Shown here: positions 8,506 to 18,201 of the stretch, in pieces
Layout: every line of letters begins with the position of its first letter
Position numbering within the stretch: position 1 is the first letter of the stretch
Origin: Candidatus Hodarchaeota archaeon
Lineage (GTDB): Archaea > Asgardarchaeota > Heimdallarchaeia > Hodarchaeales > Hodarchaeaceae
Reading direction: 5' to 3'
Length of the DNA: 40,345 nucleotides
Assembly: GCA_016840035.1 (NCBI GenBank)
Contig: JAEOTC010000086.1
Span: forward strand, 74,830 to 115,174
Position numbers and translations under genes: made by a program
Notes under the pieces: model-generated
The model's input: only the letters and a program-made list of their open reading frames with translations
Told to the model about the DNA's origin: nothing
Databases searched by the model: none

Positions 8506-10218
8506 TTAACTTATTATAGATCCAATATTCTTAAGGAAAAAGTAGTGATCGAGGAATTCCTCCTCAGTTATTAATGATCGGGTATCGATTATATTTTCAA
8601 TTAGTGTAAAGTTTTCTGCGAGATTTTTATAGGAAAAATTCTCTGGAAACTCATTTATTAAATAGGTCGCGATAACATCAGGAGTCAAATCCTCCTCTGG
8701 ACTATAACGTTTGATGATATTTCGCTTCAGTCTTCTAAATATGAGTTCAAGGCCCCTAGAATATTGCCTGTATTCAAGGAACCACCTCATTTTTACAGCA
8801 AAGAAGCTCCTTCCGTAATAACGTTCGACTCGTGTTAATAGTAATGGTTTTGCTTGTGTTTTTCTTGGTATGAATCTACGTGATAATATTAGTGCAATTG
8901 GTACAAGAAAAATTGCGAATAGGGGAAACATTGTTATCATATCCAAGAATTTAAGATAAAGACTTAAGGGGAAAATCGGGGTTAATGGATTATTTGCTAA
9001 GTGTCCCTCATCAAAAATAATGGTCTGTCCTGGCCGCTCTTTCATCATAATTCGTATTACATTATCTGCAAATGCACGGTTGTCATAACGACTCGCCAGA
9101 GGATAATCTGCGTTATCAGAATCAATGTATTGGTTAATAAAGATTGAAGGATCAGAACATAGAATAATTTGACCACCTAATGGGAAGGGAAAGTAAACAA
9201 ATACTGGGAACCCTATGTTCGGATTTCCCCATTCATTGAGATTTGGCTCGATATTGTTGACATCAGCTTTTGCACCAGAAATATCCGATTCCATCCATGC
9301 TTCGGTACTACTATAGAGAACAGCAATTTGAAGACTAATAGACATATCAGGGAGCTCAACTCCTGGAAATTGTTCACCTAAACTATCATAAGCTGAAGAC
9401 GCCGAAGCTGGAAATTCTCCCATTGGAACCCATTTCGTAATATACTCAGTGTCATTAAGATTTGACTGAGTATTGTTTGGATCGGGATAGCGAACTTTCA
9501 TGGTTATGATAGAAGCAAAATTTCCGATTACTCCAGTTCCACTTAGACCTGTGGTGAAATCAGTAACCCAAGGAGCAGGCATCTTATAAGTTGTTCCTTC
9601 TTGAGAAGTACTGGGAGATTGAAAGATTGGAGTAAGTGGGGTACCATCGTAACTCCCTTGATCCGCTAGTAAACTCCCATTAAATGCAATTCCTGCTATG
9701 GGAAATGGAATCGAAGTATTTTGACCAGATGTGCTGGTGTTCATACCGAGAGGATTAGTACCCCCCGTATCACCAAATCCCATTGAACTCATATCTAATT
9801 GAGAGATAAATCCTAAAAAGATTGATAAAACACTGAGGATATCATTTCCTGTCCCAAAATCATCTGCAATAATCACTCTACCGCCATTAATAGCATACAT
9901 AAGTATAGCTAAGGATTCTGAAAAATCGTAATGAACAGATGGTCCAAGAATTATTAACGAGCCTTGATTCCCTCCAAGCTCTGTTTGATTTAATCGATTA
10001 AGGACGTTACTGCTTCCAACAATTGTTGATATCTCGGCCCCTTCCTCGACGAAAAGGTCTTTGAAAGTACTTGCACCGTTCCAACTGGTATTATATATTG
10101 AAAAATGTGTTGTGTTGTTAGTAAATAAAAATCCAAGCATTGATGCAGAAGCAAATGGATAAGATATGAATATGGCTAGAATAATAAGAGCACTTGTCGT
10201 TCTATTAATTTCAGCCAT
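8506..10218 (-). CDS. DUF4350-like membrane-anchored protein
   Basis: A 570-residue protein with an N-terminal signal-anchor helix (about 9-30), a long extracytoplasmic region and a second helix near 425-450, followed by a basic C-terminal cytoplasmic domain of about 115 residues. The outer domain resembles the DUF4350/GATase1-like fold: GSLIILGPS and AINGGRVIIADDFGTGN in the first 130 residues, then FDEGH before the second helix. DUF4350 genes typically sit in MoxR-DUF58-DUF4129 clusters. There is a large insertion (about 150-340) rich in Asn, Ser, Thr and Gly. The start is 42 bp after the preceding stop. Confidence 0.78.
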   Translation of the reverse strand: MAEINRTTSALIILAIFISYPFASASMLGFLFTNNTTHFSIYNTSWNGASTFKDLFVEEGAEISTIVGSSNVLNRLNQTELGGNQGSLIILGPSVHYDFSESLAILMYAINGGRVIIADDFGTGNDILSVLSIFLGFISQLDMSSMGFGDTGGTNPLGMNTSTSGQNTSIPFPIAGIAFNGSLLADQGSYDGTPLTPIFQSPSTSQEGTTYKMPAPWVTDFTTGLSGTGVIGNFASIITMKVRYPDPNNTQSNLNDTEYITKWVPMGEFPASASSAYDSLGEQFPGVELPDMSISLQIAVLYSSTEAWMESDISGAKADVNNIEPNLNEWGNPNIGFPVFVYFPFPLGGQIILCSDPSIFINQYIDSDNADYPLASRYDNRAFADNVIRIMMKERPGQTIIFDEGHLANNPLTPIFPLSLYLKFLDMITMFPLFAIFLVPIALILSRRFIPRKTQAKPLLLTRVERYYGRSFFAVKMRWFLEYRQYSRGLELIFRRLKRNIIKRYSPEEDLTPDVIATYLINEFPENFSYKNLAENFTLIENIIDTRSLITEEEFLDHYFFLKNIGSIIS

Positions 10219-10260
10219 GGAATCTCACTTGAATTAAAGTATTTGCACCGTTTTTATCCG

Positions 10261-10761
10261 TTATTCTGACATAGGAATTTCTCCAATTGAAGTTGCCATT
10301 TGGAGGAATTGATGAAGCCCTGATAAGCCATCCTTGAATTCTTGATTGGTTAAAGGAGTTTGACCATATCGTGCTTTTTCAAATGCAATAATTATAGCAT
10401 TAATTGCACTAGGATCAAGATCACCTCTGTTCATAAGCTTAACACCAAGCTGTCTTGCAGATTCATTGGGTGCACGACCTACACCGAGAAATCCTTCGGA
10501 AGCTAAAGTCATTGTTTGCCACATTAGAACAGCTGCATCCTTAAACATCTGTTGTCGTGCCAATTGTCTAATTTGTACAAGTCTTTGTTCAATTTCTTGT
10601 TCGAGAATCGTCTTTTTAGCTGCGGTAATTCCTAACGCGTCTATAATTCGTTCACGAAAGTAATAGACTAAAGCACTGGCGACTATTAACACAACAAAAG
10701 CTAAGATGTAGAGTTCCGGGCCAATCTGAGCAAAGAAATTTAATCCTTTCATTCTTATCAC
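10261..10761 (-). CDS. DUF4129-like small membrane protein
   Basis: A 166-residue protein with one N-terminal membrane helix (about 17-36) and a cytoplasmic helical domain containing LMWQTMTLASEGFLGVGRAPNESARQLG (split here only for reference at about 83-110). That layout and its place beside DUF4350, MoxR and DUF58 genes match the C-terminal domain of DUF4129 proteins. The usual transglutaminase partner is absent. A second ATG three codons in (MKGLNF) is an alternative start. A TATA element 30 bp upstream indicates that the cluster downstream of the giant surface protein has its own promoter. Confidence 0.68.
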   Translation of the reverse strand: MIRMKGLNFFAQIGPELYILAFVVLIVASALVYYFRERIIDALGITAAKKTILEQEIEQRLVQIRQLARQQMFKDAAVLMWQTMTLASEGFLGVGRAPNESARQLGVKLMNRGDLDPSAINAIIIAFEKARYGQTPLTNQEFKDGLSGLHQFLQMATSIGEIPMSE

Positions 10762-10789
10762 TAATCTTTTTTGTTATTGGGTTCTAATT

Positions 10790-10797
10790 TTTATAAA
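10790..10797 (-). promoter_or_regulatory. TATA box for the DUF4129-DUF4350-MoxR-DUF58 operon
   Basis: On the minus strand TTTATAAA is preceded by an A/G-rich BRE-like stretch and lies about 32 bp before the ATG at 10761. Transcription would start about 6-8 bp before the ATG, separating this operon from the upstream giant gene. Confidence 0.5.
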
Positions 10798-10912
10798 TCT
10801 TAATATGTTAATATTGTATTGGTAGAGAGATATGTTAATTTTACCTCATAATATTTTTTTCTTATAATTGTTCTGAAATCAATTATTTATTTTTCATAAC
10901 TATAGATCATTT

Positions 10913-13900
10913 CTATCCTTTTCGTCGAGCTTTTACACGCTCAAAGATCACTGCAATTCCAATTCCACTGCCTAGGGCAATAATATCTAGTAAGATAAAC
11001 TGAATTAGGTCTATTGGGCGTAATACACCAGGACCGCCAGAAGGGGGTTCTGTTGTTGTTGAAGGAACGTCAGTTGTAGTCACTGGGTGCAGTATGACAA
11101 AATTATCTGAATCAACTGAACGACTGTTGCCTGTGTTGTCAAATACAGTGATTACTACCATATAGTTTCCATTATTCAAAATATCGGCATTTAAAGTTAG
11201 ACTTGCATTTGTATCTGCGATTAAGGACACTTCTGTGTCAGTAGGATCGTAAGTTTGAAGTTCTGTGTTATCATCAGCATTGAATAGAGTAAACCGTATG
11301 AAATCCACATTTATCCCACTTTTGAGATCATAAAATGAAACTCCAATCTCAAATGTTCCTTCAGCAATAGTTGGAGGTGGATCTGCTTCAATCAATAATG
11401 CTGGAACTTCATCTTCTAATTCGATTGTTAAAACTGTTTCATTAGCATTTCCTGCTGTGTCCGAAACAGTTACTATTAATTCCCAAGTAGTTTGGAGTAA
11501 GTCGAATGTGGAATTTCTGATTAAAAAGGTGGTATCAAAGATATTCCAGTTATAATTAAAGGAATTACCACTTACATTTAGTGCAACATTGTTCAAGCTT
11601 AATACTGGCACATCACCTTGAGGTTGAATGTCTAAACTCACACTTGGATTATTTACACCAGAATCACGTCCCGTACTTGAACTTGAATCGGAAATCGTTC
11701 CAGAAATTAATATATCACCGTTGGAATTCATGGTAGCGTATACGGTACTATCTGAAGTTATGGAGGAAGCACTAATTGTAGCCATCGGATCAACAACGTC
11801 AATTACGGCATAAAAGGAAACATTACGAAGATTTCTGGCGTTATCATATGCAGTTATTGAGATAAAGTACGTTTGATCAACTGCACTAGATGTATCCCAG
11901 TCAAAAGTGAATCTGGTATTTGTGATATTGGTCATTGAAAAGCTCGCCCCATCAATAGTAATCATAATCGAGCTATAATTCATTCCAAGGGAAACATAAC
12001 CTATACCAGTATCCCTATCTGGATCAAAAATATCAGCGAAAATTTGTGTTATAGGATTATTCGGCTGTGCGATAGTTTCTATGTTTGAAGGACCCATTAG
12101 AGTGATACTAGGTGCCGTATCGTCTATAGCAATCCAGTTAAAAGTAACTATAAAGGTTGTTGAGAGGGTTGTTCCATTATCTAATCTATGTGAGAGACTC
12201 CAAATCCATGAGACACTAGTAAACCCAGTAAAAGTGTGATCAAAATTAAATGCTCCACCACTTCCGGCATCTACTGACGGAAAACTACCATTCCAATCGT
12301 CATTAAGCTCTTTCCCCACTAATCCTCGATTGATCTGATCTACAAAATCTCCAAGAATATTGATTTGCCGATGAGAATCACCCACAATATAGTAGGTACC
12401 ACCATTCGCAATTGGAATTGTAGAACCGTTTGCAGGGAGATAAATCTCAAACGAGGAAATACTAATGGCATTGTATACGTTTAATGGTTGTGCAAAAAAT
12501 CGGGGGCGATAATGAATGAGTCCAGGTCCCCAAACGACCTTGGATCTAATAGAAATTCCATTTAATGGATAGGTAGTTGGTATTTGATAAGATAATGTGA
12601 AACTTCCAGAGGTCAGACTTCCAAAGCTTGGACTTCCTACTTCTTGTGAACCGTCATAACCAATATTACGCATTAAACCGATAAATTGAGATGAATCAAC
12701 AATTGAATTTTGGTCGTCACGGATGGTTCCAGAGGAAATCACACTCTCTCCAACAAAGACTGAATTTCCATCATATCCGCTTAAGGTATGACCAGATATA
12801 GATAACCATGATATTAACCTAACATTTGTGATCGGATTACGGTTCTCTTGGGGAGTAGGAGTTGCCGGATCCCAACCATAGATTTGAATATCCTGCAATT
12901 GAGTAGATCCTGGAATCGTAATGATAGCTGAAAATTCCCCATTAGCATCAGTAACAACATTAGTTAGTGTTATCGTTTGTGAGGAAGGAATCGTGATATT
13001 ATAAGCAAGGCGTACCGTTGTAAAGGGAACACCCATACTCGCTACTGGATCATAATAGCTACCTGAAATATTGACTGAGGTTGTCCCCCGATATACCTCG
13101 TAATAACCAGTTGTTGCATTTAAACCTGCATCTGGATGAGTTCCGTCAGTAATATCGTTAATTGGATCTTGAATTAGAACTTGAATTCGATCGACATTTT
13201 TTACTTCAAAATTAAATGTCGCTGATGAGATGGTATTTGTGTGTGAACCATTAACCCAAACTCCTGATAGCTCTCCAGAGGGCACAGAGGAATGAGATAT
13301 ATTGTAAGTTAATCCTTGTGCATCGCCAAAATGAGCAGTAGCATTCACTGTATACCATTTTTCGGGAGTAGTTCCTGTTGGCTGAAGAGAGAATATTGCT
13401 TTACTAACAGCTGAATCTTGGTAGCTTCCAACTGGAATGACATTCATATTGATGGTGGGATCTCCTGGAAGTTTACCATCTACTTGGATGGAAATATTAA
13501 CATCATCAATATTCGGAAAAACTGTTCCTGCTCCACTCAAATAAAGTGTAAATTCAATATTTATCCATTCAGTCTGGCCAATTCGAGTAACGGGATTATC
13601 GGCCGGATAGGCAGTAATTTCGCCAAAGAAATATTGGGGATTAACTGTTACTGTTTCTTCGACATCTGAGTATGAGGTACTAGAATAGAAGCTGGGATTG
13701 GTTGCTTTTTGTCCTACCAACCAGACGCCAGGGTCTGAAGTTAAGTCAGCTGTTGCATTAATTACTATATCAAGGATTTTCGGGGTTGTAAGAAAAGTTG
13801 TGGTTAATTGTATCGTAACATAGCCTGAACCATTTGTCGTAGAGCCTCCTACATAGACGAAGGATACACCCGCATAGACTCCTCCAAAAACAACGCTTAC

Positions 13901-16051
13901 ATCTACTCCTGCGAGTCCTGCTCCTCCTCCTTCCTGCTGAACTCTAAAGTCTATCTCAAGAACATCTCCAGAACGTATCGTTGTATCTCCAGACTCATTT
14001 GTTGTTGCCAGAATGATCTCATAGGTTGTGAAATTTGGATCGATGTTTAGATTCGTGTCTTGTTTAGTTCTCCAAGATTTATTCCATTGGGCAAATGTAG
14101 CTGTTCCTTGATGTTGATCACCAATCCAACGGACTTGTGAATCATTTTCAAAATCAACTGTAAGGTCTAATATAATCGTTTTCAATATTTCAGGAGTAGT
14201 AAGGTAAATTGAATTTACTGTAACTTCTATCATTCCACTTGAATCAGTATACCGGTAACCGTTTGCATAAAGGGGATTTCGCAGAGCATTAAATGATAAA
14301 GAAACACCTGGAGTGACTTGATTTAATTCAATCTTCACTGGAACACCTGAGAAATCGTCTAGTGTTGAAGTAGAATTCACCTCAAATACGAGTGTGGATG
14401 ATTCTCCTGGACGAATACTTGATGCTGTGATAGAATTTAGATGAATATCGCCTATCCAGAATTCAGGATCGATACTGATCATATCACCCCCCGATGATAC
14501 ATCAAGGGCTCCACCAGAACTTCTTATGTACATATGGAAGTTATTTGGATAACTACTGGGATAAGCTCCTCCAGGGAAGTCAGAATTGCGTAAATCTGCA
14601 AATGCGGTTATTATTGGTGTTTTAGATTGGTATGGGATTGGAAAACCGGCTGTGACAACAAATTGAACCATTCCGCTTCCATTTGTTTGTGCCCATCCTG
14701 TTCCATTATCGAGAAATCCAGTGCCAAATTGGAGATCAACTCCCGTTGGATACGAATCTAGAGACGCATTTATCGGGATTCCTGCAACTTGGTACACATC
14801 ACTAGTGTATACGTAATCAATATTCACTCGAAATGTTACCAACGTCGAGTTTACATTTGGGGGATCGATCGAGGATGAGGGTACAGCAGATACAAGCTCC
14901 AAGCTAGCGATATCCATTTCATTTTGAACTGTAAAATTGGAAGTACTGGATACCCAGTTGGTTGTAGGATCTGATCCATCATAATTTTCTGTAAAATAAC
15001 CAGAGACTGGATCTATTGTGGTGTTAAGAATGAAGTAATAATCATTTTCTGGAGTTGTTGGATAAGTAGTTGTAACATTTAACCGTAGCTCACCGTTCGT
15101 GTCAGTTGTCGTACTTGGTAAGCTGGTGGTCATATCTAAGAGATTGTAGTTTATTCCCTGTCCTCCATTAGGTATAAGAGTGTGTGTAGCACCATTACGG
15201 AGCTCTACATCAACAGTTAAGCCCGAGATGGGTGTTGTACCTGATTGAGCTTTGAGTACTACAGTTGCTTCCTCTCCCTGACGAAAAGTACTATCGCTGC
15301 TGGCAGTATTTACAAATCCTGGACTTGTTTCTGCAAGGGTAGAAAAACCACTAACAATGAAATAATCAACTTTGGCGAATGCGTTTACATTCTCGATCTC
15401 CGCTGTTACATTCGAACTCCCTCCAGGATAATATTGGTAGATAGAAACATTATCTCCAGGTGAAATCCCATAGGTATTGGTTAATTCAGACATATCAGGT
15501 ATAGCAAATGATACATCGATAATTCCTTCAGTTAAATCAAAAGAGATTGATGGAACAGTGGGTGTACCATTCGTTTTTGCCGTTGTAATTAAGTGATTTG
15601 CGTCTGTAAGATCACCATAATCATGTTTATGCAAATAAATACTAATAACCTGAGAAACAATTGCTAAAGGTCCTGTTTGTGAACTATTAAATCGATTAGT
15701 GACACTGATAGTTTCTCCTGGGAAATAAATGGCTTTATCAGGATCAATTGATGTTATTGAGTAATAGGGAGAGTTTAGCGAATCCTTATTGCGATAGATC
15801 CCTGATTGGGGAACAGAGGGAGTGTATGAAAAAGGTTCACGTAAAGAAGTTAAAGATTGATTCGTTGATTGATCCTCCTGAGGAAGATTATATCCAAGAA
15901 AGGGTAAAAGGAGGGAAGACATAGTTAAGAGAGGAACGATTAGTAAAAACGAGTATAACGACGATAAACCTTTTAGTTTTGCTGACAAATTCAATTCACC
16001 AAACAGAGAATGGATTAGAACCAAGATAAACGTCGGAGTGTTCACTATCAT
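10913..16051 (-). CDS. Giant surface protein with tandem Ig-like repeats and C-terminal membrane anchor
   Basis: A 1712-residue secreted protein. A signal peptide (KLKGLSSLYSFLLIVPLL) starts the chain. About residues 375-960 contain at least four related beta-sandwich repeats of 130-150 residues, each opening like xIDPxFWIGDI and containing a TNGSGxVxxxVT strand. Further Ig/Big-like domains follow; DDTAPSITLMGPS and VDPMATISAS mark two near the C-terminus. A Thr/Pro/Ser stalk (TTTDVPSTTTEPPSGGPG) precedes a single membrane helix and a basic KARRKG tail. N-glycosylation sequons are abundant. These features fit an S-layer-like or adhesive stalk protein. The ATG at 16051 lacks a ribosome-binding site; a TTG at 15988, seven bases after GGTGA, gives a cleaner signal peptide and may be the true start. 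MoxR/DUF58 genes follow 151 bp away. Confidence 0.85.
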   Translation of the reverse strand: MIVNTPTFILVLIHSLFGELNLSAKLKGLSSLYSFLLIVPLLTMSSLLLPFLGYNLPQEDQSTNQSLTSLREPFSYTPSVPQSGIYRNKDSLNSPYYSITSIDPDKAIYFPGETISVTNRFNSSQTGPLAIVSQVISIYLHKHDYGDLTDANHLITTAKTNGTPTVPSISFDLTEGIIDVSFAIPDMSELTNTYGISPGDNVSIYQYYPGGSSNVTAEIENVNAFAKVDYFIVSGFSTLAETSPGFVNTASSDSTFRQGEEATVVLKAQSGTTPISGLTVDVELRNGATHTLIPNGGQGINYNLLDMTTSLPSTTTDTNGELRLNVTTTYPTTPENDYYFILNTTIDPVSGYFTENYDGSDPTTNWVSSTSNFTVQNEMDIASLELVSAVPSSSIDPPNVNSTLVTFRVNIDYVYTSDVYQVAGIPINASLDSYPTGVDLQFGTGFLDNGTGWAQTNGSGMVQFVVTAGFPIPYQSKTPIITAFADLRNSDFPGGAYPSSYPNNFHMYIRSSGGALDVSSGGDMISIDPEFWIGDIHLNSITASSIRPGESSTLVFEVNSTSTLDDFSGVPVKIELNQVTPGVSLSFNALRNPLYANGYRYTDSSGMIEVTVNSIYLTTPEILKTIILDLTVDFENDSQVRWIGDQHQGTATFAQWNKSWRTKQDTNLNIDPNFTTYEIILATTNESGDTTIRSGDVLEIDFRVQQEGGGAGLAGVDVSVVFGGVYAGVSFVYVGGSTTNGSGYVTIQLTTTFLTTPKILDIVINATADLTSDPGVWLVGQKATNPSFYSSTSYSDVEETVTVNPQYFFGEITAYPADNPVTRIGQTEWINIEFTLYLSGAGTVFPNIDDVNISIQVDGKLPGDPTINMNVIPVGSYQDSAVSKAIFSLQPTGTTPEKWYTVNATAHFGDAQGLTYNISHSSVPSGELSGVWVNGSHTNTISSATFNFEVKNVDRIQVLIQDPINDITDGTHPDAGLNATTGYYEVYRGTTSVNISGSYYDPVASMGVPFTTVRLAYNITIPSSQTITLTNVVTDANGEFSAIITIPGSTQLQDIQIYGWDPATPTPQENRNPITNVRLISWLSISGHTLSGYDGNSVFVGESVISSGTIRDDQNSIVDSSQFIGLMRNIGYDGSQEVGSPSFGSLTSGSFTLSYQIPTTYPLNGISIRSKVVWGPGLIHYRPRFFAQPLNVYNAISISSFEIYLPANGSTIPIANGGTYYIVGDSHRQINILGDFVDQINRGLVGKELNDDWNGSFPSVDAGSGGAFNFDHTFTGFTSVSWIWSLSHRLDNGTTLSTTFIVTFNWIAIDDTAPSITLMGPSNIETIAQPNNPITQIFADIFDPDRDTGIGYVSLGMNYSSIMITIDGASFSMTNITNTRFTFDWDTSSAVDQTYFISITAYDNARNLRNVSFYAVIDVVDPMATISASSITSDSTVYATMNSNGDILISGTISDSSSSTGRDSGVNNPSVSLDIQPQGDVPVLSLNNVALNVSGNSFNYNWNIFDTTFLIRNSTFDLLQTTWELIVTVSDTAGNANETVLTIELEDEVPALLIEADPPPTIAEGTFEIGVSFYDLKSGINVDFIRFTLFNADDNTELQTYDPTDTEVSLIADTNASLTLNADILNNGNYMVVITVFDNTGNSRSVDSDNFVILHPVTTTDVPSTTTEPPSGGPGVLRPIDLIQFILLDIIALGSGIGIAVIFERVKARRKG

Positions 16052-16498
16052 TAAATTTGAGCCAGTAGTGAAGAAACTCTCCGTATAGTCGTTTTATGTA
16101 ATCCTGTATTAATTAATGTTGCCTAATTCGGTTGAGAAGTTTCTATTGTAAAATATTACTATAGGTTCTTTCTCGTGACTTTTTTACACGAAATCTTACT
16201 CTGTGCCAGTATAAAAGAAAAATTGAGTTTATTTCCTGATATAAATCCTGTAAAGCTACGGTATTGTGACCTGCTAGAAGATCTAAAATATCTCCATATT
16301 TAAAATTCTGTTTCTATAAGTTAAACTTAACTACTTATATTTTCACGGAAAAATCTTCCTCAGTAGATTTAATAGTGTGTAAATCAGACAATTCTTAGGA
16401 ATCAATACTTAGAAATATTTATCGTTATATATTAGTAATAGAATTAGAAGTTATCTTATTGTTAAGTAATACCAGCAATTCGAATATTTATATATGAT
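16052..16498. other. Divergent intergenic region, no gene seen
   Basis: 447 bp of AT-rich sequence between the giant surface-protein gene and the TPR-like gene. It contains a possible minus-strand TATA (TTACATAAAACG, about 16090-16100), a 14-bp palindrome AGTTAA-AC-TTAACT at 16319-16332 and a plus-strand TATA-like TATTTATATATG at about 16485-16496. I see no RNA gene or coding region. Confidence 0.55.
16319..16332. promoter_or_regulatory. 14-bp palindrome AGTTAA-AC-TTAACT
   Basis: Perfect 6-bp arms around a 2-bp centre, near the middle of the divergent intergenic region. It could be an operator for either flanking gene, but the AT-rich background makes chance symmetry possible. Confidence 0.25.
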
Positions 16499-17281
16499 GT
16501 GGGTTTTACTCTATTTGCGGAGTCATTCTTAATGGTTTTATTCAAGGGAAGTAAAGTTAAGAAAGGTCAGGAAGAGTTCGATCAAGGCATGGCTTATTAT
16601 GAAACTCAACGATATGATGAGGCCGTGGAGAAATTTAAACGGTCTGCAAAACTCTTTAATGATGGTGATGAGAAAAAGTTGAGTAAAAGAGCTGAAGCAT
16701 TCAAACTTTGCGCCTATGGCTATACCGATATGATCCAGATGAATTTCTTAGAGGCAATTCGTTCTTTTGGCAAAGCAAATGTAATATTCTCAACTGAAGG
16801 TTTTTTAGATGAAGCTAAACACGCAAGAACGGTTCAAGCACAAACTCAAGGAGAATTAGCTAAATCTAAGGCTCAGAATGGGGATTTCATTGAATCCGCC
16901 AGATTATATGAATCTGCGGGGGCATTATATTCAACCACAGGGTTAGAGATGGAGGCAGCCAAAGCTCGTGCGCGTTCCTTTGTTCAACGAGCTGCTGCAA
17001 TGGAATCAGATTTTGACAAAGCATATTATTTAGAACGAGCCGTTGAGGAATTCAAGAAAGGTAGGGAAGATGCTACTCGATATGAGGCACTTGCATTATA
17101 TAGTAAAGCCAAATCTCTTATTAGTGCTCGTGAAAACATGAAAGAAGCCATTGATTTACTAGTACAAGCCCACGAGAAGTATGTCAAGGTTGGAAGCACA
17201 TCTCAAACCGAGAAAGTAAAACTCTTATTAGAAGACCTAACAGAACAAGTAAAGATTCGTCCATCTGAATTTGGAGTGTAA
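16499..17281 (+). CDS. TPR-like / SNAP-like helical repeat protein
   Basis: A 260-residue soluble alpha-solenoid. TPR-like pairs are visible: FDQGMAYYETQRYDEAVEKF (about 26-45), then helices around 66-90, 105-145 (GDFIESARLYESAGALYSTTG) and 190-225. The A/Y/F spacing is TPR-like, and the pattern of long paired helices recalls alpha-SNAP-type repeats. It probably acts as a protein-protein adaptor. The longest frame begins at GTG 16499, but the ATG at 16532 (MVLFKGSKV) is the better start: a TATA element at about 16485-16495 would place transcription near 16515, and GGAG lies about 10 bases before that ATG. Partner unknown. Confidence 0.75.
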   Translation: MGFTLFAESFLMVLFKGSKVKKGQEEFDQGMAYYETQRYDEAVEKFKRSAKLFNDGDEKKLSKRAEAFKLCAYGYTDMIQMNFLEAIRSFGKANVIFSTEGFLDEAKHARTVQAQTQGELAKSKAQNGDFIESARLYESAGALYSTTGLEMEAAKARARSFVQRAAAMESDFDKAYYLERAVEEFKKGREDATRYEALALYSKAKSLISARENMKEAIDLLVQAHEKYVKVGSTSQTEKVKLLLEDLTEQVKIRPSEFGV

Positions 17282-17336
17282 CAAAAAACAAATAATTTAG
17301 CCTGTGATGATTTGTTAAAAGGCACAGATTACCAAT

Positions 17337-18137
17337 ATGAAGAGCGATGAGCGGTCTGAGGCTATTTTCCTTTTAAACTGGAGCCAAGCTACAGTGAACA
17401 TCAGTATATTTCCTCTAAGGGATTTTCCTCTTATTAATCCTGGTGATCCACTAGCAGATATTATTGTGGATGAACTACGAAAGATGGACCTGAAGGATAG
17501 AGATATCATTGTAATTGCGCATACTATTGTTTCAAAAGCAGAGAATAAAGTTTTTGATTTAGAAACAATAACTCCAAGTCCGTTTGCGTTAGAGATCGGT
17601 AAAAGGCAGGAAAAGGATCCACGTAAAATCGAAGTGATTTTACGTGAAAGTAGCGAAATCATTCGTATGAATGATAATGTTCTGATAACAGCAACCCACC
17701 ATGGATTTATCTGTGCTAATAGTGGAATAGATAAATCTAATACACCTGGAGAAACGGTAATCTCTCTTCCTGATGATCCTGATTCTTCTGCTAGACAAAT
17801 AAGGGAGGTTATTAAGAAAAAATTAGAGAAGGATGTTGCTATAATAATCTCTGATACCTTCGGTCGCCCTTTAAGAGTAGGCACTGTTAATTTTGCTATA
17901 GGATTAGCTGGGATCGCCCCTTTAGAAGACATTCGGGGTAAAAAAGATCTATTTGGTTATGAATTAAAATCAACAATTATAGCAAGGGTTGATGAGGTGG
18001 CTGCAGCTGCGGGTATAGTTATGGGGCAAGCTGATGAAGGAACACCGATTATTATAGTAAGAGGGGTTGAATATTCAATCAGCAATGAGTCTGCACGAGA
18101 ATTGATACGCGAACCAACAAAAGATGTCTTCCGATAA
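17337..18137 (+). CDS. cofE: Coenzyme F420-0:L-glutamate ligase
   Basis: Adds glutamate residues to F420-0 with GTP to make F420-1 and F420-2. At 266 residues it is the normal length for the archaeal single-domain CofE. Family segments visible are IIVIAHTIVSKAEN (about 58-71), HHGFICANSGIDKSN (118-132), ISDTFGRPLRVGTVNFAIG (about 172-190) and RVDEVAAAAGIVMGQADEGTP (about 218-238). The N-terminus is about 20 residues longer than a minimal CofE, so an internal start cannot be ruled out. It implies use of F420 in redox reactions. A tRNA-Gly follows. Confidence 0.92.
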   Translation: MKSDERSEAIFLLNWSQATVNISIFPLRDFPLINPGDPLADIIVDELRKMDLKDRDIIVIAHTIVSKAENKVFDLETITPSPFALEIGKRQEKDPRKIEVILRESSEIIRMNDNVLITATHHGFICANSGIDKSNTPGETVISLPDDPDSSARQIREVIKKKLEKDVAIIISDTFGRPLRVGTVNFAIGLAGIAPLEDIRGKKDLFGYELKSTIIARVDEVAAAAGIVMGQADEGTPIIIVRGVEYSISNESARELIREPTKDVFR

Positions 18138-18201
18138 ATAAAAAACAATAAGGGGAATGCTATTCCTCAGACGTTAGTTACATCCTACCGTGTTAACATA
18201 A

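Noticed and set aside
17315..17932. A 205-codon minus-strand frame
   Set aside because: It is the antisense shadow of cofE, whose protein sequence is clearly recognisable.
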